From: Enterovibrio gelatinilyticus
Lineage (GTDB): Bacteria > Pseudomonadota > Gammaproteobacteria > Enterobacterales > Vibrionaceae
Reading direction: 5' to 3'
Assembly (NCBI RefSeq): GCF_028683095.1
Contig: NZ_JAJUBC010000006.1
Location: 62,001 to 126,000 of the forward strand
DNA: 64,000 bases
Shown: piece by piece, positions 38,953-47,964 of the stretch
Numbering within the stretch: the first letter of the stretch is position 1
Layout: the number at the start of each line of letters is the position of its first letter
The notes under the pieces: generated by a model
Told to the model about the DNA's origin: nothing
What the model saw: only the letters and a program-made list of their open reading frames with translations
Databases searched by the model: none
Translations under genes and position numbers: made by a program

Positions 38953-39650
38953 TGGACATGCTGGAAACAACTCGACAAGCCGCCGCACTGCTATTTAGTG
39001 GTGATACCACGCTATGGGGCATTGTCGGGGTCTCGTTTTCCGTGTCCCTTGTAGCAATTGGGTTGGTCATCGTGCCCGCCCTATTGCTTAGCTTTGCGCT
39101 CGCTTATTGGGAGATCCCCGGCAAGTGGATCGTCTTGTCCATCGTGAACACGCTCCAGTCTGTTCCTACTGTGGTCATTGGGCTATTGCTTTATATGCTT
39201 TTGTCACGGGCAGGCCCTATGGGTGACTGGAAAATGCTATTCACACAAAAAGCGATGATATTGGGGCAAGTCCTCATCAGCTTACCGATTTTGGTGTCGA
39301 TGATGCATGCGGCTTTTCAAAACAGTGACAAGCGAGCATGGGAAACCGCCTACACCTTAGGCGCTTCTATTCCCCGAGCCATGATGACCTTAATGTGGGA
39401 GATTCGATTCCCTCTTCTTGCCGCTGTTATCACCGCTTTTAGCCGCATTATCACTGAAGTTGGCTGTTCAATGATGGTTGGCGGCAATATTCTCAATTAC
39501 ACCCGAAACATTCCCACCGCCATAGCGTTAGAAACATCAAAAGGCGCTTTTGCAGAGGGAGTCGCACTTGGCATGGTCCTGTTGTTGCTGGCTTTGACGA
39601 TGAATTTCTTCATCAGCTTTGCCCGCGGAAACGGCCATTTACGGACATAA
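38952..39650 (+). CDS. tupB: Tungstate ABC transporter permease TupB
   Basis: Inner-membrane permease, 232 aa, with about five membrane segments. The EAA-type loop is WETAYTLGASIPRAMMTLMWE. Other conserved parts are SFSVSLVAIGLVIVPALLLS and TEVGCSMMVGGNI. Its ATG overlaps the tupA stop by one base (TAATG). It forms the channel of the TupABC importer; the family is distinct from ModB but similar in fold. Confidence 0.93.
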   Translation: MDMLETTRQAAALLFSGDTTLWGIVGVSFSVSLVAIGLVIVPALLLSFALAYWEIPGKWIVLSIVNTLQSVPTVVIGLLLYMLLSRAGPMGDWKMLFTQKAMILGQVLISLPILVSMMHAAFQNSDKRAWETAYTLGASIPRAMMTLMWEIRFPLLAAVITAFSRIITEVGCSMMVGGNILNYTRNIPTAIALETSKGAFAEGVALGMVLLLLALTMNFFISFARGNGHLRT

Positions 39651-39659
39651 TCAGGGGCA

Positions 39660-40364
39660 ATGATGAGTCAAATTACATTGGAAGCCATCGACCTTTCTGT
39701 GAAATATAAGCATCGATTGCTATTTCATATCCCCTCATTAAAGGTCTGCCCAGGGGATGCTATTTATTTATCCGGACAAAACGGCATCGGCAAAACCAGT
39801 TTGTTGAAAGTCATGGCCGGCATTCAAAAGCCAACCAAAGGTACACTGAATCTAAAACGTCCTTCATGGTTACAACGACTAGCAGGGTTTTCAGGTCAAA
39901 GTGGCGTGGTTTACATGCATCAAACCCCTTACCTTTTTGATGGTACAGTGGCTGAAAATGTCGCCTATGGCTTGATGGGCAAGCATTTCTGTCAAAGACG
40001 GCGACGTCAGCTTACAATGCAAGCCTTGCGCAAAATCGGGCTAGAAGCCCTAAGCCACGAACATATCTCCGTACTATCTGGCGGAGAGAAACAAAAGGTC
40101 GCCATGGCGCGCGCTTGGGCACTCAGCCCTTCAATCCTTCTGATGGACGAATCTTGCGCTAACCTAGATCCTGATGCCATTGATGCGCAAAAGCATATGA
40201 TTGATGACTTGATAGAACGTGGCGCCAGTTTGGTGATCACTAGCCATCATCCCAACAAATTGACGGAATGCTGCAATCAACAATGGCGGATTGAAAATCA
40301 GCGTCTAATCCATAAACCTAAACTCAATATTATCGACAAGGACAATCATGCCTTCGCATCCTGA
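39660..40364 (+). CDS. tupC: Tungstate ABC transporter ATP-binding protein TupC
   Basis: ABC ATPase, 234 aa. Walker A is GQNGIGKTSLLKVMAG, where the usual Gly-Ser after the first glycine is replaced by N-G. The signature is LSGGEKQKVAMARAWA, Walker B is ILLMDESCANLD (Glu then Ser instead of Glu-Pro), and the switch histidine is in ITSHHPNKL. It overlaps mobA by 17 bases, linking metal uptake with cofactor synthesis. Two ATGs in tandem (39660, 39663) with AGGGG upstream make the exact start uncertain by one codon. Confidence 0.92.
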   Translation: MMSQITLEAIDLSVKYKHRLLFHIPSLKVCPGDAIYLSGQNGIGKTSLLKVMAGIQKPTKGTLNLKRPSWLQRLAGFSGQSGVVYMHQTPYLFDGTVAENVAYGLMGKHFCQRRRRQLTMQALRKIGLEALSHEHISVLSGGEKQKVAMARAWALSPSILLMDESCANLDPDAIDAQKHMIDDLIERGASLVITSHHPNKLTECCNQQWRIENQRLIHKPKLNIIDKDNHAFAS

Positions 40365-40932
40365 CACCACTTGGGTCATTCTCGCTGGCGGCCAAGCTCG
40401 CCGCATGGGTGGCCAAGATAAGGGACTTGTGACCCTGAATCAGAAACCTTTGATTGATTACGTTCATCACAGACTGCAAGAGCAAGGTGCTGACATTGCG
40501 GTGAACGCTAACCGCAATCAAGAAATCTATCAGCAATATGGTCCAGTCTTTGGTGATGTATTGGAAGGCTTTCCTGGGCCACTCGGCGGAATGCATGCTG
40601 CGATGTCACACCTTGATAGTGAATGGTTAGGCTTTGTGCCTTGTGATTGTCCCAACTTGCCACACAATCTGATTAAAAAAATGGTCTCTGCGATTAATGA
40701 AGAGACCGAGATTGTGGTTGCCCATGATGGCGAATCCGTTCAACCCGTCGTGACCATGATGAAGCGCGATATTTTTGAACGCCTCGATCGCTTTCTCGCT
40801 AACGGTGACCGGAAAATCGTGATGCTCTACGATCTTTGTACCACTCATTTTGTTGATTTCAGTGATGAGCATGATGCCTTCATCAACTTAAACACCCCGG
40901 ATGAATTGGAGAAGTACGGAGCTATTTCATGA
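40348..40932 (+). CDS. mobA: Molybdenum cofactor guanylyltransferase MobA
   Basis: GTP:molybdopterin guanylyltransferase, 194 aa, making the bis-MGD cofactor used by formate dehydrogenase. The nucleotide-binding N-terminus is VILAGGQARRMGGQDKGLV. Further motifs are VFGDVLEGFPGPLGGMHAAM, GFVPCDCPNLP (metal aspartate) and FINLNTPDEL near the C-terminus. AAGGA precedes the ATG by five bases. It overlaps tupC by 17 and the mobB-moeA gene by 4 bases. Confidence 0.95.
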   Translation: MPSHPDTTWVILAGGQARRMGGQDKGLVTLNQKPLIDYVHHRLQEQGADIAVNANRNQEIYQQYGPVFGDVLEGFPGPLGGMHAAMSHLDSEWLGFVPCDCPNLPHNLIKKMVSAINEETEIVVAHDGESVQPVVTMMKRDIFERLDRFLANGDRKIVMLYDLCTTHFVDFSDEHDAFINLNTPDELEKYGAIS

Positions 40933-42722
40933 GCTTGTCCAACTGCTCACTGCCCATTTTAGGGTTTGCTGCGTTCAGTGGGACAGGTAAAACGACCCTG
41001 TTGGAAAAGCTCATTCCAGCCTTGGTCGAGAAAGGCATTCGCATTGCCATGGTCAAACACGCGCATCATGATTTTGATGTCGATAAACCGGGTAAAGACA
41101 GTTATCGCCTTCGCAAAGCAGGCGCAACGCAAATGCTCATCAGCTCTCGCTATCGCCACGCGTTAATGACGGAAACCCCTGATGACGAATGCACGCTCAA
41201 TCAATTGCTTGGTCAACTTGACCAAAACAACGCTGATTTAGTGTTAGTAGAAGGTTTTAAGCATCAGGCTTTCCCCAAGATAGAACTTCACCGCTGGGCA
41301 CTTGAAAAGCCTTGGCTTCACCCGGAAGATCCAAACATTGTGGCGGTCGCTTGCGATGAGCCACCTTCTTCTGCACCCTCTTTCGCGCTTTCATCAACGT
41401 CCCTGCCACGTCTAGACATCAATGACATTGGAAGTTTAGTGGGGTTTATTCAACGTTGGATGGAAAGCCATCACGCACAAACCGCCACGTGCGATTCTCT
41501 ATCGCCAACCATGCTGTCTATGGAAGATGGCAAAAGCCAAATCCTTGCTGCGATTTCGGTGTCTAAAAACACCGAAACATGCGGCCTTAATGAACTGCCT
41601 AATCGCGTGTTCGCAGTAGATATCGTCGCGCCCGTCAACGTGCCTTCTTCTACCAACTCGGCAATGGATGGCTATGCCATTCGCAGTGACGATATTGAAC
41701 GCGAAACCTATCGTCTCGTGGGTGAAGTGTTTGCAGGTCACCACTATGCTGAAAAACTCTCAGCAGGAGAATGTGTGCGTATTATGACTGGCGCGCCCGT
41801 TCCTGAAGGCGCAAATACGGTGATCATGCGTGAACAGGCAAGCAACGATAACGGAACAGTGTCTTTCGATACCGATAAAGGTGCTGTCCGTGCCGGGCAA
41901 AATGTGCGTCAAGCGGGTGAAGATCTTCGAAAAGGTTCGACGGTTTTTCATGCCGGAAAGCGCATTGGAGCAGCAGAGCTGGGAATGATGGCGTCGCTAG
42001 GTTTTGATAGCGCTGAAGTATTCAAACCCATAAAGGTTGCCCTATTTTCAACCGGTGATGAAGTACAAGCACCAGGTATACCAGCAAAATCTCACTGCAT
42101 TTATGATGCGAACCGATACACGCTACGAGCCATGCTCACCAAACTCGGTTGCGAGATCCTCGATTTCGGCATCATTGAAGACACGGAAGCAGCACTGAAC
42201 GACACACTCCTCGCTGCAACAAAGCAAGCCGACATGGTAATTTCGTCCGGCGGCGTATCTGTAGGCGATGCAGACTACATCAAAACCGTATTAAACCAAC
42301 TGGGTGACATTAACTTCTGGCGCGTCAACATGCGCCCTGGCAGACCGCTCGCCTTCGGCACACTAGGCGATAAGCCTTTCTTTGGGCTACCAGGCAACCC
42401 TGTCGCAGTGATGGTGACGTTCTTACAGTTCGTTGAGCCCGCCATTCGTAAAATGCAAGGCGATGTATACTGGCAGCCTGAAACGCTATCCGCAATTACA
42501 CAAGAGCGTATCCGCTCGCGCCGCGGTCGCACTGAATATACACGTGGGATATACAGCATCAGTACCAATGGTCAGCTCGAAGTCAGATCTACGGGCTCAC
42601 AGGGTTCGGGTATTTTGCGTTCAATGAGTGAGGCCAACTGCTTAATTGAAGTCGCACCGAATGTTGATAATGCGGAAGTGGGCGATCGCGTCTCCATCAT
42701 TCCACTGGCATCTCGACTGTAA
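40929..42722 (+). CDS. moeA: MobB-MoeA fusion protein
   Basis: A 597-aa fusion. Residues about 1-180 are MobB, a GTP-binding adaptor for MGD synthesis, with P-loop FSGTGKTTLLEKL and VLVEGFKHQAFPKIELHR. Residues about 190-597 are MoeA, the molybdopterin molybdotransferase, with NSAMDGYAI, RIMTGAPVPEGANTVIM, LFSTGDEVQAPG, SSGGVSVGDADYIK and FGLPGNPVAVMVTF. No internal stop or shift separates them. Fusing metal insertion with guanylylation would channel the cofactor. The ATG overlaps mobA by 4 bases. A strong terminator follows. Confidence 0.95.
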   Translation: MSLSNCSLPILGFAAFSGTGKTTLLEKLIPALVEKGIRIAMVKHAHHDFDVDKPGKDSYRLRKAGATQMLISSRYRHALMTETPDDECTLNQLLGQLDQNNADLVLVEGFKHQAFPKIELHRWALEKPWLHPEDPNIVAVACDEPPSSAPSFALSSTSLPRLDINDIGSLVGFIQRWMESHHAQTATCDSLSPTMLSMEDGKSQILAAISVSKNTETCGLNELPNRVFAVDIVAPVNVPSSTNSAMDGYAIRSDDIERETYRLVGEVFAGHHYAEKLSAGECVRIMTGAPVPEGANTVIMREQASNDNGTVSFDTDKGAVRAGQNVRQAGEDLRKGSTVFHAGKRIGAAELGMMASLGFDSAEVFKPIKVALFSTGDEVQAPGIPAKSHCIYDANRYTLRAMLTKLGCEILDFGIIEDTEAALNDTLLAATKQADMVISSGGVSVGDADYIKTVLNQLGDINFWRVNMRPGRPLAFGTLGDKPFFGLPGNPVAVMVTFLQFVEPAIRKMQGDVYWQPETLSAITQERIRSRRGRTEYTRGIYSISTNGQLEVRSTGSQGSGILRSMSEANCLIEVAPNVDNAEVGDRVSIIPLASRL

Positions 42723-42755
42723 TAGTTCACGCACAGCCATTGCTGACTCAGACAC

Positions 42756-42785
42756 AAAAAAAGCGGCGATAATCGCCGCTTTTTT
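42756..42785. terminator. Bidirectional terminator between mobB-moeA and tdk
   Basis: AGCGGCGA pairs with TCGCCGCT around TAA, flanked by seven A and six T, so it can end transcription from both sides. Confidence 0.93.
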
Positions 42786-42846
42786 ATTCTTTGTTTTGAA
42801 ACTGAATATACCCAAACAACCTGTAGATGCTGGATTTCAGCTGCGC

Positions 42847-43425
42847 CTATTTACCCAACGCTTCTTTGTAATGTACGCGGCAAACAGACTCATAGCGGTC
42901 ATTGCCGCCAATCACCACTTGATCACCATCGGCAATGGCGTTGCCATCAGCGTCAGTTCGAATAACCATATTAGCTTTGCGTCCACAGTGACAAATAGTT
43001 TTAAGCTCAACCAATTTGTCTGCCCACGCCAGTAAGTATTTCGATCCTTCAAACAACTCACCAAGAAAGTCAGTGCGAAGGCCATAACACAATGCTGGAA
43101 TGCGTAATTTATCGACCACTTCGGTAATTTGATGAACCTGTTCTTTCGTCAAAAACTGGCACTCGTCTACCAACAAACAATCGACTTTTTGATTGCTGTT
43201 GATGTCGCTCACTGCAGCAAAAATATTGTCTTCAGGTGAGAACAATTGCGCGTCGGCTTGAAGGCCAATACGTGAACTGACTTTACCCAGCCCATAGCGA
43301 TCATCAATGGCAGCAGTGAAGATAAGCGGATTCATGCCACGCTCTTGGTAATTGAATGACGATTGCAGAAGTGTCGTCGACTTCCCTGCGTTCATTGCAG
43401 AGTAATAGAAATACAGCTGGGCCAT
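42847..43425 (-). CDS. tdk: Thymidine kinase
   Basis: Type II thymidine kinase, 192 aa, for dTMP salvage. It begins [20 protein letters not shown] with the P-loop, has the metal and base region [20 protein letters not shown], the lid [15 protein letters not shown], and zinc cysteines in [12 protein letters not shown] with C at SVCRVHY. I start it at the ATG at 43425 with GGGAG upstream; the frame is open 22 more codons without a ribosome site. It stands alone between two terminators. Confidence 0.95.
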   Translation of the reverse strand: MAQLYFYYSAMNAGKSTTLLQSSFNYQERGMNPLIFTAAIDDRYGLGKVSSRIGLQADAQLFSPEDNIFAAVSDINSNQKVDCLLVDECQFLTKEQVHQITEVVDKLRIPALCYGLRTDFLGELFEGSKYLLAWADKLVELKTICHCGRKANMVIRTDADGNAIADGDQVVIGGNDRYESVCRVHYKEALGK

Positions 43426-43506
43426 TGGGCTCTCCCGAGAAAAAGACGCTGGCATGCTACCGAAAAAAGCGAAGGGGTAAAAGCGTTGCAAGCCGCGAAA
43501 TGATAC

Positions 43507-43535
43507 AAAAAAACCTCCCGACTGGGAGGTTTTTC
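43507..43535. terminator. Terminator after the NhaC-family gene
   Basis: ACCTCCC pairs with GGGAGGT around GACT, with T runs on both strands. It ends the minus-strand transporter transcript, and sits just upstream of tdk. Confidence 0.9.
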
Positions 43536-43544
43536 GAATAGATG

Positions 43545-45125
43545 TTAAGCCAGCTTACCTGGGCGACGAGATAGCCAACCAAATAATACGCAAACCAATA
43601 CAAACGCGCACATACCCGCCAGCAACGATATTGACAGCGAATCCGTGTAGCCTAAGACCAAGTAGGACAAGCCCGCCACCAAGGCAATAGCCAGTGCGTA
43701 AGGCAGTTGCGTAGATACGTGATCGATATGGCCACAACGCGCACCGGTTGACGACAAAATGGTCGTGTCTGAAATCGGCGAGCAATGGTCACCGAATACT
43801 GCACCCGCCAGTACCGCGGACAACATAGGCAGCATTAACGCAATATCTGTCGCAGCAGAAAGATCACCGGCAATAGGCAACATGATGCCGAAGGTTCCCC
43901 AAGAAGTTCCTGTCGAAAACGCCATTGCTGCAGACAACAAGAACAAAATAACAGGCAACAGTTGTGGTGACAGATTTCCCTGAATCAAGGTAGACAAGAA
44001 CTTACCCGTTGCCATGTCGCCAATGACGCTGCCGATTGTCCATGCAAAAAGCAGAATTAAGATGGCACCAAACATAGATTTAGAGCCAACCCAAACGGTT
44101 TGAGCCACGTCTGATACTGGAATACCCTGTTTAAACACAGTCACCAATGCCACGAACAGTCCCATTGCACTCCCGTACAGCAAAGACATACCTACATCGG
44201 TATTTTCAAACGCTCCGAGGATAGAAAATGCTTTACCGTCGGCCGCTAAAACTTGTGCACCTGAGTAAACCATCCAAGACATGGTCGCCACAATCAGCAC
44301 AATAATCGGCACAATGAGATCTGTAACTCGGCCTTTGTCACTTTCTTTAATACCTAACTCATCATCAAGTGAAGTATCACTATTTTCGTCATCGCCAAGA
44401 CGACTGCCAGTTGATGCTTGGTATTCAAAGCGACGCATCGGGCCAACATCCATTTGGAACCATGCCACTGCAAACACCATCAGCAGCGCAAAAATGGCAT
44501 AGAAGTTCATCGGGATCATATGCGCAAATGCACTTAATGGGCTGTACTCTGTGACACCGTGACTAACAAGAATGCCACCAACAATCGTAATGATGTAAGC
44601 CCCCCAACTAGAGGCTGGCATGATGACGCACATAGGTGCCGCAGTGGAATCAAGAATATATGCCAATTTCGCACGAGAAACATGGAAGCGATCAGTAACG
44701 GGGCGGCTGATTGCACCCACGGCTAGACTGTTAAAATAGTCATCGACAAAAATGAAAACACCGAGAAAAGCCGCGAGCAATTTAGCACCACGTTTGCTTT
44801 TAACACGTGTCTGAGCCCATTCAGCGAAAGCGCGCGTGCCTCCGGAAAGGGTAATCAATGCGGTGATAGAACCCAGCAAGACAAGAAAAGCAACGATGCT
44901 CATGTTCCAGCTATTAATACTGCCGTCGGCAATAAATAAGCCTTTGATAAGACCGAATAAATAAGATGCTGTTCCCGAGATAGAAAAATCATTCAGTAGC
45001 ACAGCGCCTGAAAGAATACCCAGCCCTAAAGATAACAAAACACGACGAGTAACAATGGCGAGGCCCAGCGCGAGAATCGCGGGCAATACCGATAATGATG
45101 ACGCGGAAAAATCGACTAAATTCAT
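43545..45125 (-). CDS. nhaC: NhaC-family transporter under a lysine riboswitch
   Basis: Integral membrane protein of the NhaC Na+/H+ antiporter family, 526 aa, with about eleven hydrophobic segments. Conserved family stretches are [53 protein letters not shown] and [17 protein letters not shown] polar cytoplasmic loop with [15 protein letters not shown] lies mid-protein. The gene stands alone. Its leader is a lysine riboswitch, so the protein is more likely a lysine transporter than a housekeeping Na+/H+ antiporter. Low lysine should raise expression, which favours import. Ion coupling and substrate are inference. Confidence 0.88.
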   Translation of the reverse strand: MNLVDFSASSLSVLPAILALGLAIVTRRVLLSLGLGILSGAVLLNDFSISGTASYLFGLIKGLFIADGSINSWNMSIVAFLVLLGSITALITLSGGTRAFAEWAQTRVKSKRGAKLLAAFLGVFIFVDDYFNSLAVGAISRPVTDRFHVSRAKLAYILDSTAAPMCVIMPASSWGAYIITIVGGILVSHGVTEYSPLSAFAHMIPMNFYAIFALLMVFAVAWFQMDVGPMRRFEYQASTGSRLGDDENSDTSLDDELGIKESDKGRVTDLIVPIIVLIVATMSWMVYSGAQVLAADGKAFSILGAFENTDVGMSLLYGSAMGLFVALVTVFKQGIPVSDVAQTVWVGSKSMFGAILILLFAWTIGSVIGDMATGKFLSTLIQGNLSPQLLPVILFLLSAAMAFSTGTSWGTFGIMLPIAGDLSAATDIALMLPMLSAVLAGAVFGDHCSPISDTTILSSTGARCGHIDHVSTQLPYALAIALVAGLSYLVLGYTDSLSISLLAGMCAFVLVCVLFGWLSRRPGKLA

Positions 45126-45157
45126 GATCTCTATATCAACCTATGAGGTTGGAGATC
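45126..45157 (-). promoter_or_regulatory. Ribosome-site sequestering hairpin of the lysine riboswitch
   Basis: On the minus strand GATCTC (45157-45152) pairs with GAGATC (45131-45126) directly before the ATG. An inner perfect stem CAACCT/AGGTTG surrounds CAT. The outer pairing buries the AGAGA ribosome site, so control is probably at translation. Confidence 0.7.
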
Positions 45158-45212
45158 TACTGCAGAAACGGAAACCACTGAAATAGAATGATGGTTAAAC
45201 GCATTCTTAAAC

Positions 45213-45409
45213 CCTACAGTAGCGCTCCATAGTTAAATCCCAATACTATGGCAGTGTTGTATCTTTCGATTACAACCCCAGCAAGACAGCTTGATAGGCA
45301 AAGCTTACTTCGGCGTCATTTCCTTTCACACGTTCTCATTGGCATCACCCTAAAACGTGTTACTGATAAATCACGCACCTCTACGTGCATAATGCCAGCG
45401 TATTGTAGG
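45213..45409 (-). promoter_or_regulatory. Lysine riboswitch (L box) aptamer
   Basis: Minus-strand conserved L-box blocks are seen in order: GTAGAGGTGCG, CAGTAACACG, GTGAAAGG, GACGCCGAAG, TTGCTGGGG, then CCATAGT...ACTATGG and AGCGCTAC. Closing pairs GTAG/CTAC limit the core at 45384-45219, and an outer CCTACA/TGTAGG adds six pairs. CTACTGTAG at the 3' side can also pair over nine bases with CTGCAGTAG (45163-45155), just before the sequestering hairpin, giving a plausible switch. Confidence 0.85.
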
Positions 45410-45657
45410 TGACATGAGAGACATTGCAATATCCATCTCAATGATTTTACACATCAACACCATTGCATTTACAACTCTCAAACAAGTTTCCTTTCCCGCT
45501 CTCTGATCGCACACAAAGCTAAACACGCCTGACAGATTTATTGTACATTCTACAAAAATGAAACAACTTCTGTACTAAGTAAATGATGCGATTTAATTCA
45601 ATTTGCACTTTTTTTTAATTTCGATATCTAATGTTTCAATATTTAATTAAACAAATA
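45410..45657. other. Non-coding AT-rich stretch between the riboswitch and hns
   Basis: Divergent intergenic region. It must hold the promoter of the riboswitch transcript on the minus strand. I see no gene or hairpin. The last 80 bases are very AT-rich, as is common before hns genes, whose product binds such DNA. Confidence 0.5.
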
Positions 45658-45687
45658 TTGCATAGAATTAATAATTCTTGCTACTCT
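45658..45687 (+). promoter_or_regulatory. Candidate sigma-70 promoter of hns
   Basis: TTGCAT (45658-45663), an 18-base spacer, then TACTCT (45682-45687). It lies about 45 bases before the hns ATG. Confidence 0.35.
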
Positions 45688-45732
45688 TAGCCTCGAAGCT
45701 AATTATTATAAACAGAGAATAGGATAGGCATA

Positions 45733-46131
45733 ATGTCTGACGCACTGAAAGTATTATTAAATCTACGTAGCCTTCGTGCCGTTGCACGTGAACTTTCCCT
45801 AGAACAATTACAAGAAGCTCTTGAGAAACTTCAAACTGTCGTCGCTGAGCGCGAAGAATCTGAAGCAGAAGCTCATGAAGCGGAAAAAGAGCGTCTAGAG
45901 AAACTTGAGAAATACCGTGAAATGCTGATCAAAGACGGTATTGATCCTGAGGAACTGTTGGCTACTCTGGGTGGTGCTAAACCAAAATCAAAGCGTGCTG
46001 CTCGCCCAGCTAAATATAAGTACATCGATGTAGACGGTTCAGAAAAAACGTGGACTGGTCAAGGTCGTACGCCAAAGACAATTAAAGAAGCACTAGACAG
46101 CGGTAAGAAAATCGAAGATTTCCTACTGTAA
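45733..46131 (+). CDS. hns: H-NS family nucleoid protein (VicH-like)
   Basis: Nucleoid-structuring global silencer, 132 aa. The N-terminal oligomerisation region (about 1-65) is helical with [20 protein letters not shown] and a long charged coiled coil. A flexible linker ([15 protein letters not shown]) leads to the DNA-binding domain with [20 protein letters not shown], whose TGQGRTP is the AT-hook-like motif that enters the minor groove. AGGATAGG precedes the ATG. It likely silences AT-rich DNA. Length and motif match H-NS rather than StpA or the short Hha group. Confidence 0.95.
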   Translation: MSDALKVLLNLRSLRAVARELSLEQLQEALEKLQTVVAEREESEAEAHEAEKERLEKLEKYREMLIKDGIDPEELLATLGGAKPKSKRAARPAKYKYIDVDGSEKTWTGQGRTPKTIKEALDSGKKIEDFLL

Positions 46132-46148
46132 TCGAATGTTTATTGTCA

Positions 46149-46213
46149 CAACAAAAACCTCTCGTTTTTGTTGAACAATGAAAAAAGGGGCTTACGCCCC
46201 TTTTTTCATTGTT
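46149..46213 (+). terminator. Two abutting perfect hairpins ending hns
   Basis: Hairpin 1: CAACAAAAAC pairs with GTTTTTGTTG (46149-46173). Hairpin 2: an 18-base perfect stem, AACAATGAAAAAAGGGGC with its complement, around TTAC (46174-46213), with T runs inside the arm. The second is a bidirectional terminator toward the lytic transglycosylase gene. Confidence 0.88.
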
Positions 46214-46387
46214 AGTCGCACCATCACTTTACTGTTTCATATGATGCTATTTTCTTACGTCGTCTAACTGTTATCACTCTCACCTTGTATCTATTTGTAT
46301 CTATCTGACTGAATTCTCATCGTCTAATCACCAATAAAAGACCATGTGATATACAAGGTATAACGCTATTCTTCATACGAAGAAATC

Positions 46388-47365
46388 TTATCCATGCTTA
46401 ATTCTGTCGGCTAAATGGCTCACTGCAATAGCGAAATAGTGAGAGCGATTCCACTTCATCAAGCTTTGATAATTCCCATAGACCAAGTAACTACGCCCAT
46501 ATTCATCATCCGGCTGGATCAACCACGCTTTTATATCGACATCCGGCAACGTTGCATTATTCATACGACGCACACCAACAGCCTGCCATCCTGCCAAAGT
46601 TTTGGCTTTATCTTGACTTAAACCTGACATTTCTTTGCCAATGCCTTCTGGGACTTTTACCTGACGTCCCCAAGTGTATTCATCATCCCATCCTGCATTT
46701 TTTAAATAATTAGCAGATGACGCAAATACATCTGGTTTCGAGGTCCAAATATCTTTTTTACCGTCGTTGTTTCCATCAGCAGCAAATGAAATAAAGGAAC
46801 TCGGCATAAACTGACATTGCCCCATCGCCCCCGCCCATGACCCTTTCATGTCATTAGGCGCTATGTGGCCTTCTTGTAAAATAGTTAATGCTGAAAACAC
46901 TTCTTTGCGGAAAAACGCTTCACGTCGACCGTCATAAGCCAATGTCGTCAATGCTTCGACGACATTAAAATTACCCGTTAACGCGCCGAAGTTACTTTCA
47001 ACCCCCCAAAGCGCCACAAGAAAACGAGGCTGTACGCCGTATTCTTCACCAATACGTTTTAGATCGTCATAATGTTCGTCATACAAACGACGGGCTTTTT
47101 TCACTTTCCAATCAGGTACCGCGCGCGGGATATATTCATCCAGCGTGAGTCGTTTCTCAGGCTGATTTCGGTCGGCTTTGACTGCCCTCTCTCGATAACG
47201 AATACCATCAAATGCCTGCTCAAGTAACTGAGCATCGATCCCTTTCGCCGAGCCTTCTTGCTTAAGACCCGTCACATACTCATCAAAGCTGGGCTTTTCT
47301 GCCAACACGGGTGCTGACAAAGACAATGCAGCCCCAATGAGTATCCCTATCAGTCCTTTACGCAT
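46388..47365 (-). CDS. Lytic murein transglycosylase (MltB family, SLT_2)
   Basis: Periplasmic peptidoglycan lytic transglycosylase, 325 aa. A signal peptide ends near SAPVLA-EKP. There is no lipobox cysteine, so it is a soluble rather than lipoprotein MltB type. The catalytic glutamate is about E123 in ALWGVESNFGALTG, followed by TLAYDGRREAFF and GSWAGAMGQCQFMPSSF. A C-terminal YGNYQSLMKWNRSHYFAIAV is typical. It lies nine bases after ycgL and may share its transcript. Confidence 0.9.
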   Translation of the reverse strand: MRKGLIGILIGAALSLSAPVLAEKPSFDEYVTGLKQEGSAKGIDAQLLEQAFDGIRYRERAVKADRNQPEKRLTLDEYIPRAVPDWKVKKARRLYDEHYDDLKRIGEEYGVQPRFLVALWGVESNFGALTGNFNVVEALTTLAYDGRREAFFRKEVFSALTILQEGHIAPNDMKGSWAGAMGQCQFMPSSFISFAADGNNDGKKDIWTSKPDVFASSANYLKNAGWDDEYTWGRQVKVPEGIGKEMSGLSQDKAKTLAGWQAVGVRRMNNATLPDVDIKAWLIQPDDEYGRSYLVYGNYQSLMKWNRSHYFAIAVSHLADRIKHG

Positions 47366-47374
47366 AGCGCTCCT

Positions 47375-47650
47375 TTATAACTTGGTGTTTTTTGTTCGAA
47401 TATGTAGCAGTGCCCCATCAGGTGGTGGTGGCAGTTGCAAATAGAAACCTTCGTTCTGCAAACTCTCTTTCACTTTGGAAAGATCCGCAATCGCAAGCTT
47501 CTCTCTTTTATCTAGGTTGACCATCATAACGAACTGAGGGTTCCCAAAAGTTTGTAACAATTGTTGAGGTACATCCCCTAAATCATCTTTACGATTTACA
47601 TAAAGATAGGTCGATTCTTTTTTACTGCTCTTATAGATTGCGCAATACAC
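47375..47650 (-). CDS. ycgL: YcgL domain protein
   Basis: Small YcgL-family protein, 91 aa, function unknown. Conserved parts are YCAIYKSSKKESTYLYV, QFVMMVNLDKREKLAIADL and EGFYLQLPPPP. I start it at a GTG at 47650 (GTG TAT TGC GCA) with GAGG six bases upstream. The frame stays open 45 more codons, but that part does not resemble the family. ycgL next to minC is a common gammaproteobacterial arrangement. A perfect 14-base palindrome lies 17 bases upstream of the start. Confidence 0.87.
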   Translation of the reverse strand: MYCAIYKSSKKESTYLYVNRKDDLGDVPQQLLQTFGNPQFVMMVNLDKREKLAIADLSKVKESLQNEGFYLQLPPPPDGALLHIRTKNTKL

Positions 47651-47964
47651 CTTGTACCTCACAGTGTTGCGATTTCGCAATAAAGAGAAATCGCTTAGAT
47701 ATTTGTTATGAATTCGACGATTAAAACGCCACAAACGGCGTTCATGCTTGCCGCAAAGTTTCCATGAATATACCATGCTGAACACAGTCTGATAATGCGT
47801 GCGTCCCTCATATTTTTCGGGATGAAGCGGAAAAGTGTATCCATCTGTTCTTTACACAGATATTTCGCCCCAATCGTTACATTGCAAGGAGGCATTATTC
47901 CCATTGCGAGACACATTAATACGCGTAAAATCAGCGCAAACAACTGCCATCAGGACAACATCTA
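47651..47964. other. Divergent intergenic region between ycgL and minC
   Basis: The 314 bases hold the promoters of ycgL and minC. The one clear element is the perfect palindrome TTGCGATTTCGCAA at 47667-47680, near the ycgL start. I see no gene or strong promoter hexamers. Confidence 0.5.

Noticed and set aside
46285-46304. Tandem 10-base repeat TTGTATCTAT
   Set aside because: Only two copies in a non-coding AT-rich stretch; no sign of a larger array.
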